Origin: Pseudohongiella spirulinae
Lineage (GTDB): Bacteria > Pseudomonadota > Gammaproteobacteria > Pseudomonadales > Pseudohongiellaceae
Assembly: GCF_001444425.1 (NCBI RefSeq)
Contig: NZ_CP013189.1
Coordinates: 992,001-1,056,000, forward strand
Reading direction: 5' to 3'
Length of the DNA stretch: 64,000 nucleotides
Shown here: in pieces, positions 52,048 through 60,756 of the stretch
Layout of the letters: each line of letters opens with the position of its first letter
How positions within the stretch are numbered: position 1 is the first letter of the stretch
Made by a program: the position numbers and the translations under genes
Notes under the pieces: model-generated
Database searches by the model: none
What the model saw: only the letters and a program-made list of their open reading frames with translations
What the model was told of the DNA's origin: nothing

Positions 52048-53502
52048 CTACTGGCCCTCCAGATCAACAATCCAGGTGTCTTTGCTGCCGCCGCCTTGAG
52101 AGGAGTTGACGACCAGAGAGCCTTTGACCAGAGCAACGCGGGTCAGGCCACCTGTGGTGACATAGGTTGACTCGCCGGACAGGATAAAGGGCCGTAAATC
52201 GACGTGCCGGGGCTCCATGTCATTGCCAATCAGGGTGGGCGAGGTCGACAGCGCCAGTGTTGGCTGGGCCATATAGTTGCGCGGGTCAGCCTTGATCAGT
52301 TCGGCAAATTTCTTGCGCTCTTTTTTGTTGACGTGCGGGCCGATCATCATGCCGTAGCCGCCCGATTCATTGGCAGGTTTGACAACCAGTTTGTCCAGAT
52401 TCTCCAGAACGTAATTGCGGTCGTCTTCGAACATGCACAGATAGCTTGGCACATTGGGGATCAGTGGTTCCTGATCGAGATAGTATTTGATGATTTTGGG
52501 CACAAAGGCGTAGACAACCTTGTCATCTGCCACGCCGGCACCGGGCGCATTGGCCAGTGCAACATTGCCTTTGCGCCAGGCGCGCATCAGACCACGTGCA
52601 CCCAGCGCTGACTCGGGATTAAAGACTTCCGGATCCAGGAACATATCGTCGACCCGACGATAAATCACATCCACCCGCTGCAGTCCGTTTACCATTCTCA
52701 TGTAAACACAATCATCATCCCCGACGACCAGGTCAGAGCCCTCCACCAGCTGCACGCCCATCTGTTGGGCCAGGTAGGCGTGTTCATAATAGGCGCTGTT
52801 ATAGATGCCGGGGGTCAGAATCACAATTGAAGGATCGTCACCCGGGCGCGGGCTCATTGAGGCCAGCATATCGTATAGCTGCGACGTATAGTCGTCGACC
52901 GGCTGGATGAATCCGGTGGCAAACAGATCTGGCATGACGCGTTTGGTGACGTTGCGGTTTTCCAGCATATAGGAAACGCCCGATGGCACCCGCAGGTTGT
53001 CTTCCAGCACGTACAGAGTGCCGTCCTTGTCGCGCACCAGATCGGAGCCACAGATATGCGCCCAGACATTGTGCGGCGTGTTGATGCCCACACACTGTGG
53101 CCGAAAATTGACCGAGTGGGCCAGCAGCTCTGCCGGAAAGACCCCGTCTTTGACTATTTTTTGGTCATGATACAAGTCATTGATGAACATATTGAGCGCC
53201 TGGACCCGCTGTTTGAGTCCGGCTTCTGTCTTCTGCCACTCTTTCAGGGGAATAATGCGCGGCACAATGTCGAAGGGCCAGGCACGGTCAATCATGCTGC
53301 CCTCGGTATAAACCGTGAACGTAATACCCATCAGTTGAATGGCCAGTTCGGCAGCCGCCTTGTGCTCTGTGAGCTCTTTGGCGTCCAGTCGGGCCAGGTA
53401 GTCACACAGCATGGCCGCTTCCCGGCGAGGCTTGCCTGGCGAGGCAATCAACTCATCATAGAATCCGTCAAAATTATAAGCGTCCCAGTTAACATTACTC
53501 AT
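52048..53502 (-). CDS. Circularly permuted type 2 ATP-grasp protein
   Basis: 484 residues. YVLEDNLRVPSGVSYMLENR and DDVYMRMVNGLQRVDVIYRR-type regions (here DDCVYMRMVNGLQRVDVIYR) are the acidic and basic core; LVVKPANESGGYGMMIGP is the ATP-binding lysine plus glycine-rich loop, followed by RNYMAQPTLALSTSPTL. The order of these parts is permuted compared with classical ATP-grasp ligases (DUF404/DUF407 families). Such enzymes are predicted to form amide bonds using ATP. It is the first gene of the minus-strand operon and lies divergent from the transglutaminase operon across 232 bases. Confidence 0.93.
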   Translation of the reverse strand: MSNVNWDAYNFDGFYDELIASPGKPRREAAMLCDYLARLDAKELTEHKAAAELAIQLMGITFTVYTEGSMIDRAWPFDIVPRIIPLKEWQKTEAGLKQRVQALNMFINDLYHDQKIVKDGVFPAELLAHSVNFRPQCVGINTPHNVWAHICGSDLVRDKDGTLYVLEDNLRVPSGVSYMLENRNVTKRVMPDLFATGFIQPVDDYTSQLYDMLASMSPRPGDDPSIVILTPGIYNSAYYEHAYLAQQMGVQLVEGSDLVVGDDDCVYMRMVNGLQRVDVIYRRVDDMFLDPEVFNPESALGARGLMRAWRKGNVALANAPGAGVADDKVVYAFVPKIIKYYLDQEPLIPNVPSYLCMFEDDRNYVLENLDKLVVKPANESGGYGMMIGPHVNKKERKKFAELIKADPRNYMAQPTLALSTSPTLIGNDMEPRHVDLRPFILSGESTYVTTGGLTRVALVKGSLVVNSSQGGGSKDTWIVDLEGQ

Positions 53503-53542
53503 TCAGTGTCAGGTATCCATCATTGGTGAGTGTGCCCGCCCT

Positions 53543-53557
53543 AAGGCTGCCAGCCTT
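53543..53557. promoter_or_regulatory. Perfect 15-bp palindrome between the two divergent operons
   Basis: AAGGCTG, C, CAGCCTT is a perfect dyad, centred about 160 bases upstream of the start site expected from the sigma-54 element and about 48 bases upstream of the minus-strand operon start codon. Two direct repeats TTGTATCA (53612-53619 and 53631-53638) lie between it and the promoter. The position suits an enhancer-binding activator site, possibly shared by both operons. Confidence 0.5.
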
Positions 53558-53683
53558 GCCAGTATGCCCAAAACAGACAACGGTGCAACGGCCATAAATC
53601 AGCAGCAATCCTTGTATCAGTGTTACCTGTTTGTATCATGCGCCTGAACATTCGGCAACTGGCCCGTGAAAAGCTATTGCAAT

Positions 53684-53699
53684 TGGCACTCCCCTTGCT
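53684..53699 (+). promoter_or_regulatory. Sigma-54 (-24/-12) promoter of the transglutaminase operon
   Basis: TGGCAC at 53684-53689, five bases, TTGCT at 53695-53699: an exact match to the -24/-12 consensus (TGGCACNNNNNTTGCW), with GG and GC twelve bases apart. Transcription would begin near 53711, about 24 bases before the ATG at 53735. Confidence 0.75.
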
Positions 53700-53734
53700 A
53701 TGCTCCAAGCACTATCCCGTGCCGGAACTCTGTT

Positions 53735-56700
53735 ATGACGATTCGTGTTGCACTGAGACATTCAACCCGTTATCAGTTTGATAAACCCGTTCAGGTTTTT
53801 CCTCACCACATTCGCCTGAAACCCGCGCCTCATTGCCGTACGCCCGTCGAGGCCTACAGCATGAAGATCACGGGTGGTGAGTACTTCATCAACTGGCAAC
53901 AGGATCCGTTTGGCAATCACGTTGCGCGGCTGGTGTTTCCGGAGAAAATCTCCAGTCTGCAGGTGGATGTTGAAGTCATCGCGCCGATGACGGTGATAAA
54001 CCCCTTCGATTTTTTTGTGGAAGAGTACGCAGAGCATTTCCCCTTCAATTATCCGGAGGCTTTAAAGAAGGATCTGGCACCCTATCTGGAAACTGGCCAG
54101 CCGGACTCGCAGGGACAGGACGGGCCATTGCTGCAGGCCTGGTTGGAGCGCGCCCGTAAGGAGCTGCTGAGCGGCGACAAGCTGTTAATCGCCAGTGCTC
54201 TGGTGGTTCTGAATCAGCAATTGAGTCAGGATATTGAGTACCTTATCCGCATGGAGCCGGGTGTGCAGACGCCCGAAGAGACACTGGCGCGGGCCAAAGG
54301 CTCCTGCCGTGATTCGGCCTGGTTGCTGGTGCACATTCTGCGCCGCCTGGGGCTGGCGGCACGTTTTGTGTCCGGTTATCTGGTGCAGTTGACCGCCGAT
54401 GTCAAAGCACTGGATGGGCCTTCCGGCACTGAAGTGGATTTCACCGATCTGCATGCCTGGACTGAAGTTTTTATTCCGGGAGCTGGCTGGATCGGTCTGG
54501 ATCCGACCTCCGGCCTGTTTGCCGGGGAAGGGCACCTGCCGCTGGCGGCAACGCCGGAGCCGTCAACGGCGGCGGCTATAACCGGGACGACAGCACCCTG
54601 TGAAGTTGAATTTGACTTCTCCATGAGTGTCACGCGTATCCATGAGGATCCGCGGGTCACCAAACCTTATACCGAAGCGCAATGGCAGCAGATTGACGCG
54701 CTGGGTCAGCAGGTTGATGAGCAACTGCAGGCGCTGGATGTGCGGCTGACCATGGGCGGTGAGCCCACTTTTGTATCCATCGATGATATGGATGCACCAG
54801 AATGGACCATCGCCGCGCAGGGGCCTACCAAACGAAAACTGGCGGAATCACTTTTACATCGATTGCGCCCGCATTACGCACCGAATTCACTGCTTCACTA
54901 TCAACAGGGCAAATGGTATCCGGGAGAACCACTGCCGCGCTGGGCGCTGGCCTGCTACTGGCGGACTGATGGCAAGCCCATGTGGCACGATGAGCGCTGG
55001 TTGGCGAAGATGGATGAGCATCATGCGGTCGGAGAAACCGAATTGCAGGCATTTGCGAGGTCGCTGGTCAAACGGCTGGCGGTGGATGAGAAGTATCTGA
55101 TTCCCTGCTACGAGGATGCTTATTACTATCTGTGGCTGGAGCGTCAGCAGCCCGTCGATATCGATCTGCGCGGCGAGGATTTGGGCAAGGATGAAGATCG
55201 TGTTCGCCTGGCCAGGTTGCTGGAGCGCGGCATGGATAAACTGGTGGGCCTGGCCTTGCCGCTGACTGCACAGTCGCTGTCTGTCGCTGGTGGCAAGAAG
55301 GCGGAGAATGGCCGCAAAGACATCAGAGGCTGGTTGAGCGGTCGCTGGCCGGTGCGGCGCGATCATCTGTATCTTATCCCGGGCGATTCTCCCATGGGAC
55401 TGCGATTGCCGTTGAGCGCCTTGCCGGTTAATAAACGCGAAGAAGAACAGCCTCCATCCTGGTTTGAAGAGCTTCCGCCGTTGGCTGAGGATAATGGCCA
55501 GGTCGCTCAATGGTACAGCGAGGTGCCGCGCCTGCAGCCTGGTGTTACTCCCGGTGGGCTGCATGTGCATGGGCGCAGTCAGGAGTGGCAGGAACAGTTC
55601 GCCGAGCCTGACAAGGAAGAGGCGATCGGGACGGCGCTTTGCCTAGAGCCACGTGATGGAAAATTATTCGTTTTTATGCCGCCGCTGCCAAAACTGGAAG
55701 ACTATCTGGCATTGCTGGGCGCTATTGAACAGACTGCAGCGGACAGACAACTGCCAGTCTGTGTAGAGGGCTACCCGCCCCCTTCTGATCCGCGCCTGCA
55801 GAAATTCATGATTACACCGGATCCGGGTGTGATTGAAGTCAATGTGATGCCGGCGTCCAGCTGGAATGATCTGGTGTCCAATACGCGAATTCTTTATGAG
55901 GAGGCGCGGCAAAGCCGGCTGGGCACAGAGAAATTTATGCTCGATGGCCGTCACACCGGCACCGGCGGTGGCAATCACGTCACGCTGGGCGGCGCCACTC
56001 CCTCAGATTCACCCTTTTTGCGCCGACCCGATTTACTGGCCAGTATGCTGATTTTCTGGCAACACCATCCCAGTCTGTCGTATCTGTTTTCCGGTATGTT
56101 TCTGGGGCCGACCAGTCAGGCACCCAGAGTTGATGAAGCAAGACATGAGGCTCTCTATGAGCTGGAGATCGCGCTGTCCCAGATGCCTGTTGGCGAGGTT
56201 CCGGAGCCCTGGCTGGTCGATCGCCTGCTCAGGCATTTGCTGACTGACATTACGGGCAATACCCACCGGGCAGAGTTCTGCATTGATAAGCTGTACTCGC
56301 CGGATTCAGCCACGGGGCGGTTGGGATTGCTGGAGCTGAGAGGTTTTGAAATGCCGCCTCATGCCGAGATGAGTCTGATGCAGCAACTACTGATTCGTGC
56401 ATTGGTCGCGCGTTTCTACGCCTCGCCCTACCGCAAGCCGCTGGTGCGCTGGGGCACGGCCCTGCACGATAAATGGATGATGCCACACTTCATTTGGCAG
56501 GACTTGTGTGATGTGCTGGCAGACCTGCGTGACCATGGTTTTCAATTCGAGCCAGAGTGGTTTGCGCCGTTTCAGGAGTTCAGATTCCCACTGGCCGGCG
56601 AGGTGCGCTACAACGGCGTGCATCTTCAGCTGCGTCAGGCTATCGAACCCTGGCATGTATTGGGGGAGGAAGCCAGCGGGGGTGGCACGGCACGTTATGT

Positions 56701-57145
56701 TGACTCCTCCGTTGAGCGGATAGAAGTCAAACTGATCGATTACAATCCGGCCCGTCACTTGCTGAGTTGTAACGGTTATCGAGTGCCTTTACAGCCCACC
56801 GGCGTGCCGGGAGAGGCCGTGGCGGCAGTGCGTTTTCGAGCCTGGCAACCACCCTCGGCCCTGCATCCGATGATCAAAGTGCATGCGCCCCTGGTTTTTG
56901 ATCTGATCGATACCTGGAATGCGCGATCGCTGGGCGGCTGTACCTACCATGTTTCGCACCCGGCGGGGCGCAACTACGAAACATTCCCTGTCAATGCCAA
57001 TGAAGCCGAGGCCCGACGAATGGCCAGGTTCTGGGCACATGGTCATACTCAGGGCGACGTTTGTCGCATTGAAAATGCTCCCGGGCAGGAATACCCCCAT
57101 ACACTGGATCTGCGGCGTGCCGATGTGCCTGCGGGAGGCCTGTGA
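53735..57145 (+). CDS. Transglutaminase-like protein with DUF2126
   Basis: 1136 residues from the ATG at 53735, chosen because homologous sequence begins with TIRVALRHSTRYQFDKPVQV and the sigma-54 element lies just upstream; the longer reading from 53666 would begin inside the promoter. Order of domains: bacterial transglutaminase N-terminal domain (1-100), transglutaminase core with Cys191 in GSCRDSAW, His in DLHAWTEVF and Asp in GLDPTSG, then a long DUF2126 region with LDVRLTMGGEPTF, VIEVNVMPASSWNDL and RRPDLLASMLIFWQHHPSLSYLF. DUF2126 resembles a glutamine-synthetase-like or amidoligase fold in some analyses. It is followed by the ATP-grasp/alpha-E fusion after 75 bases. Confidence 0.92.
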   Translation: MTIRVALRHSTRYQFDKPVQVFPHHIRLKPAPHCRTPVEAYSMKITGGEYFINWQQDPFGNHVARLVFPEKISSLQVDVEVIAPMTVINPFDFFVEEYAEHFPFNYPEALKKDLAPYLETGQPDSQGQDGPLLQAWLERARKELLSGDKLLIASALVVLNQQLSQDIEYLIRMEPGVQTPEETLARAKGSCRDSAWLLVHILRRLGLAARFVSGYLVQLTADVKALDGPSGTEVDFTDLHAWTEVFIPGAGWIGLDPTSGLFAGEGHLPLAATPEPSTAAAITGTTAPCEVEFDFSMSVTRIHEDPRVTKPYTEAQWQQIDALGQQVDEQLQALDVRLTMGGEPTFVSIDDMDAPEWTIAAQGPTKRKLAESLLHRLRPHYAPNSLLHYQQGKWYPGEPLPRWALACYWRTDGKPMWHDERWLAKMDEHHAVGETELQAFARSLVKRLAVDEKYLIPCYEDAYYYLWLERQQPVDIDLRGEDLGKDEDRVRLARLLERGMDKLVGLALPLTAQSLSVAGGKKAENGRKDIRGWLSGRWPVRRDHLYLIPGDSPMGLRLPLSALPVNKREEEQPPSWFEELPPLAEDNGQVAQWYSEVPRLQPGVTPGGLHVHGRSQEWQEQFAEPDKEEAIGTALCLEPRDGKLFVFMPPLPKLEDYLALLGAIEQTAADRQLPVCVEGYPPPSDPRLQKFMITPDPGVIEVNVMPASSWNDLVSNTRILYEEARQSRLGTEKFMLDGRHTGTGGGNHVTLGGATPSDSPFLRRPDLLASMLIFWQHHPSLSYLFSGMFLGPTSQAPRVDEARHEALYELEIALSQMPVGEVPEPWLVDRLLRHLLTDITGNTHRAEFCIDKLYSPDSATGRLGLLELRGFEMPPHAEMSLMQQLLIRALVARFYASPYRKPLVRWGTALHDKWMMPHFIWQDLCDVLADLRDHGFQFEPEWFAPFQEFRFPLAGEVRYNGVHLQLRQAIEPWHVLGEEASGGGTARYVDSSVERIEVKLIDYNPARHLLSCNGYRVPLQPTGVPGEAVAAVRFRAWQPPSALHPMIKVHAPLVFDLIDTWNARSLGGCTYHVSHPAGRNYETFPVNANEAEARRMARFWAHGHTQGDVCRIENAPGQEYPHTLDLRRADVPAGGL

Positions 57146-57220
57146 TGGTTCGGGCTTGTTTCAATTGAGCGGGCATGACAAGATCAGCGGCCTCTTTCAT
57201 CGCAACTGAATTCGACATCC

Positions 57221-59845
57221 ATGCAAGCTGATTCATCGCCAGATTCCGTTAAAGCCCTGCTGCGGGACTATGCCGGCAGCCAAAGCTTTGATGAGCTTTT
57301 TGATGAGGGCCGACCGCGAGCCCACTGGCAACATCTGCTGAGTGAATATGCCGCGCTGGGTCCGGAAATCCTTGTGCAGCGCAGCGATGAAGCACAAAGT
57401 CGACTGCATGAAAACGGCGTGACTTTTAATCCTTATGAAGATGATCCCGGGCAGCTGCGCTCCTGGCGACTCGATTGTGTGCCCTGGGTCATCAATACCC
57501 AGGAGTGGGCGAGTCTGGAGCAGGGGCTACAGCAGCGCAGCCGCCTGCTGGCTCATCTGCTGGATGATCTGTATGGGGAGCGTCGCCTGATCCGTGAAGG
57601 ATGGCTGCCACCTGAATTGGTCTACACGCATCCGGGTTTCCTGTTTTCTGCAGCTGATTCGCCATCGCTGATCGAACGGCCTCTGCTGATTTTCCATGGC
57701 ACCGATGTTGTGCGCGATGAAGCCGGGCAGTGGCAAGCGCTGGCTGACTGGACACAATCGCCTTCTGGCGTTGGTTATGCTCTGGAAAACCGCATCACTT
57801 TGTCCCGGGCATTGCCGGGCTTATATCGTGACGCTCCTTTGCAGCGCCTGGCCGGTTTCCTGCAGGCGCAGCATCGCTGTCTGGCCAGCCTGGCGCCCAA
57901 GCAGCGGGATCAGGCCAATATCGTCTTGCTGACTCCCGGCCCGGGCAGTGCGGGTTATTTTGAACATGCCTGGCTGGCCAATTACATGAATATTCCACTG
58001 GTGGAGGGTGATGACCTGCTGGTTCGGGAAGGGCAAGTGTCTGTGCGGACGCTTGGCGGCCTGGATAAAGTTGATGTGATCCTCAGACAGATCAACGACC
58101 CCTGGTGTGATCCGCTTGAGCTGCGCCCGGACTCTCTATTGGGTGTGCCGGGCCTGCTGCAGGCCGCTCGTAATGGCGAGGTGCACATTGTTAATGCGCT
58201 GGGTGCCGGTGTGCTTGAACATCCTGCCTTGATGGCATTTTTACCACAACTGTGTGAACGCTTACTGGGCGAGTCATTGCGGTTACCATGCCGCGAAACA
58301 CTCTGGTGCGGTGATGATGCATCGTTAAAGAGGGTTCGACAGGCACCAGAGGAGTGGGTAATCAAAGACATTACCAAACCTGGCAAAGTGTTTCATGTGG
58401 ATCAGATGGGGCTTGAACCTGCCCGGCATCTGCGGATGGATCTTGACGCCCGACCGCATCTGTTTACGGCCCAGAGACCGCTAAAAGCCGCCACGACGCC
58501 CGGTTTCAGTCCGCAGACCGGGTTATTTGAGAAGCAACAGGTCTCCATGCGATTTTTCAGTCTCCTGGAACCGGACGACTGTCAACGTCCGGTTACCGAG
58601 CAGCACTATCGGACCATGCCGGGTGGCGTGGCATGGGTTGGCGAGCCGGGTTCGGCACTGATGAAAAGCCCGGTGGTCAAAGATATCTGGGTCCTGGCGC
58701 CAGTGCCGCAGCCACATATCAGTATGCTGCGACAGGCCGGCGGGCCCATATTGTTTACCCGTGACGGCAAGGATCTGCCCTGCCGTGTTGCAGAAAGTCT
58801 GTTCTGGTTGGGACGGTACGGTGAGCGTCTGGATATCCGCGCGCGCCTGCTGCGCGAGTCACTGAGCAAATTGTTGCAGGAAGACCCACAAACGGAAACC
58901 AGCAGTCTATTGCCTGACCTGTTGACGGCGCTTGGCATTGCGCCAGAAGAAAAGAAGCTGGCCGCTGCTCTTCAAGACATTGCGGAACATCCGCGCTTTT
59001 CCAGGTATCACGTGCTGGCGCGGGATCGATTGCTGAATCTTCTGAGTGATCAGGGGCAGGGCGGCATGCCCGGAATTTTCGCCAGCTTCCAGCGTAACAG
59101 TCGCGCGGTGCGTGATCACCTGGGTGATGATAGCTGGCGTGCGATCAGCAAGGTACGACAGCGTTGCAATGCCATGTCACGCAGCAAAGGCGTTGTTGCC
59201 GGGCAGAGAGAACTGGAAGCCGTTGTGCTGGATCTGGCAGCGTTTTTCAGTTTATGCAACGAGACCATGCCGCATCATTACGGCTGGCGATTTCTGGACA
59301 TCGGCCGGTTTATTGAGCGGGTGCTGGCGACACTTGAGCTTCTGAAGCTGGCGTTGTTGACGGCCCGTCAACCCGGCGTTGCCCTATGGGAAGTGGTGCT
59401 GGCAACAACGGATAATTTTACTGTCTATCGCCGACGCTTCCGCTCGCAGTTGCATCCCTCGGCCATCCTGGATCTGTTGTTGTTTGATGAAACCAATCCG
59501 CGTTCAGTTGGTTATATGCTGAAACGTATTGGGCGCCAGGTGGCCCGCTTACCGGATCAGGATAATACATCGTACAGGAACCAGGAGAATCGACTGATTA
59601 TCGAGGCCAGCAGTACACTGCACCTGGCTGACATCGATTCATTGGCAGGCCTGGAGAATTCTGAATCAGCTCGTGAGGCTCTCAATGACTTGCTGGACAG
59701 GCTGATTGCGCCAATGTCGGCATTGTCAAATGCTGTCTCCCATAGTCATTTCAGTCACGTGGAGGCGCCCAGACAGTTGGTGACCATGCAGATCAGTCCG
59801 GGCCTGGATGATGGCAGGGTGCCTGGTCGGGGGGAGCGTCGATGA
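57221..59845 (+). CDS. Fused circularly permuted ATP-grasp and alpha-E protein
   Basis: 874 residues. The first ~510 residues are a second permuted ATP-grasp: PSGVGYALENRITLSRALPG, NIVLLTPGPGSAGYFEHAWL, VEGDDLLVREGQVSVRTLGG, EEWVIKDITKPGKV. The glycine-rich ESGGYGM loop found in the stand-alone copy is absent here, so nucleotide binding may differ. From LPCRVAESLFWLGRYGERLD (about 525) to the C-terminus are alpha-E repeats, including HHYGWRFLDIGRFIERVLA. Fusion mirrors the separate genes on the other operon. No good ribosome site is seen; the stop overlaps the next gene (ATGA). Confidence 0.92.
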   Translation: MQADSSPDSVKALLRDYAGSQSFDELFDEGRPRAHWQHLLSEYAALGPEILVQRSDEAQSRLHENGVTFNPYEDDPGQLRSWRLDCVPWVINTQEWASLEQGLQQRSRLLAHLLDDLYGERRLIREGWLPPELVYTHPGFLFSAADSPSLIERPLLIFHGTDVVRDEAGQWQALADWTQSPSGVGYALENRITLSRALPGLYRDAPLQRLAGFLQAQHRCLASLAPKQRDQANIVLLTPGPGSAGYFEHAWLANYMNIPLVEGDDLLVREGQVSVRTLGGLDKVDVILRQINDPWCDPLELRPDSLLGVPGLLQAARNGEVHIVNALGAGVLEHPALMAFLPQLCERLLGESLRLPCRETLWCGDDASLKRVRQAPEEWVIKDITKPGKVFHVDQMGLEPARHLRMDLDARPHLFTAQRPLKAATTPGFSPQTGLFEKQQVSMRFFSLLEPDDCQRPVTEQHYRTMPGGVAWVGEPGSALMKSPVVKDIWVLAPVPQPHISMLRQAGGPILFTRDGKDLPCRVAESLFWLGRYGERLDIRARLLRESLSKLLQEDPQTETSSLLPDLLTALGIAPEEKKLAAALQDIAEHPRFSRYHVLARDRLLNLLSDQGQGGMPGIFASFQRNSRAVRDHLGDDSWRAISKVRQRCNAMSRSKGVVAGQRELEAVVLDLAAFFSLCNETMPHHYGWRFLDIGRFIERVLATLELLKLALLTARQPGVALWEVVLATTDNFTVYRRRFRSQLHPSAILDLLLFDETNPRSVGYMLKRIGRQVARLPDQDNTSYRNQENRLIIEASSTLHLADIDSLAGLENSESAREALNDLLDRLIAPMSALSNAVSHSHFSHVEAPRQLVTMQISPGLDDGRVPGRGERR

Positions 59846-60723
59846 AGTATCAGATCCGGCACCTTACTCGCTATGACTATAGCGGGCAGGCTACGCTCAG
59901 TCACAATGAAGCACGTATGCTGCCGCGCAACCTTCCCTGGCAATTTAATCTGAGTAACCAGTGGCAGATCACTCCGGCCCCGGTGCGCATGCGTGAACGT
60001 ACGGATTTTTTTGGCAATCGGGTTGTATATTTTGCAACCGAGACAATTCATGACAGTCTGGAGGTGCTTGTGCAGAGCGAGGTGGATATTCAGCCGCGTC
60101 CTGTACAGGATATTTTTTCCAGTATCAGTTGGGAGGCGGCTGTATCAGAGATAAAGGCCGGGATGATCAGGGGCGATGAGGAGTGTATTGAAGCCCGGTT
60201 GTTTGCCCTGGAGTCTCCGTTCATTCGTCATCAACACTCGCTGCTGGAATTTGCTCACGAAAGTTTTTCAGTCAGCTGCGATCTGGTGACGGCACTAACA
60301 GACCTTAATCAGCGCATTTTTACAGACTTTACCTATGACCCTGATGTGACCACAGTAGCCACTCCGGTCCATGAGGTGCTGGCAGATAAACGTGGCGTGT
60401 GCCAGGACTTTGCTCACTTGATGATTGCCAGTTTACGGACTCTGGGGCTGCCGGCCCGATATGTCAGTGGTTACATGGAAACCCTGCCACCGCCGGGGCA
60501 GAGTAAACTACTTGGTGCTGATGCCACTCACGCCTGGGTGGCCGCTTTTATACCGGGTTGGGGCTGGCTGGAGCTGGATCCGACCAATGGCTGTATGGCC
60601 GATGAGCGCTATATCGTATTGGGCTGGGGTCGGGACTATGCCGATGTGACACCGCTGAAAGGTGTTATGACCGGTGGTGGCGAGCATGAGCTCACTGTGG
60701 CCGTTGATGTTGTCGGCGTCTGA
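59842..60723 (+). CDS. Transglutaminase family protein (short form)
   Basis: 293 residues. The N-terminal domain begins MKYQIRHLTRYDYSGQATLS, the bacterial transglutaminase N region. The core has Cys187 in RGVCQDFAHLMIASLRTLG, ARYVSGYME, His in DATHAWVAAFIPGWGW and Asp in LDPTNG, so the catalytic triad is intact. These papain-fold enzymes may act as peptidases or transamidases. It is translationally coupled to the fused ATP-grasp/alpha-E gene and closes the operon, which faces tamB tail to tail with 33 bases between. Confidence 0.94.
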   Translation: MKYQIRHLTRYDYSGQATLSHNEARMLPRNLPWQFNLSNQWQITPAPVRMRERTDFFGNRVVYFATETIHDSLEVLVQSEVDIQPRPVQDIFSSISWEAAVSEIKAGMIRGDEECIEARLFALESPFIRHQHSLLEFAHESFSVSCDLVTALTDLNQRIFTDFTYDPDVTTVATPVHEVLADKRGVCQDFAHLMIASLRTLGLPARYVSGYMETLPPPGQSKLLGADATHAWVAAFIPGWGWLELDPTNGCMADERYIVLGWGRDYADVTPLKGVMTGGGEHELTVAVDVVGV

Positions 60724-60756
60724 TTCCAGGTCGACAGCGTGTTGCTCCTGACGGCT

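Noticed and set aside
53666-53734. Longer start of the transglutaminase-DUF2126 gene
   Set aside because: The added residues are not family-like, and the sigma-54 element lies within them.
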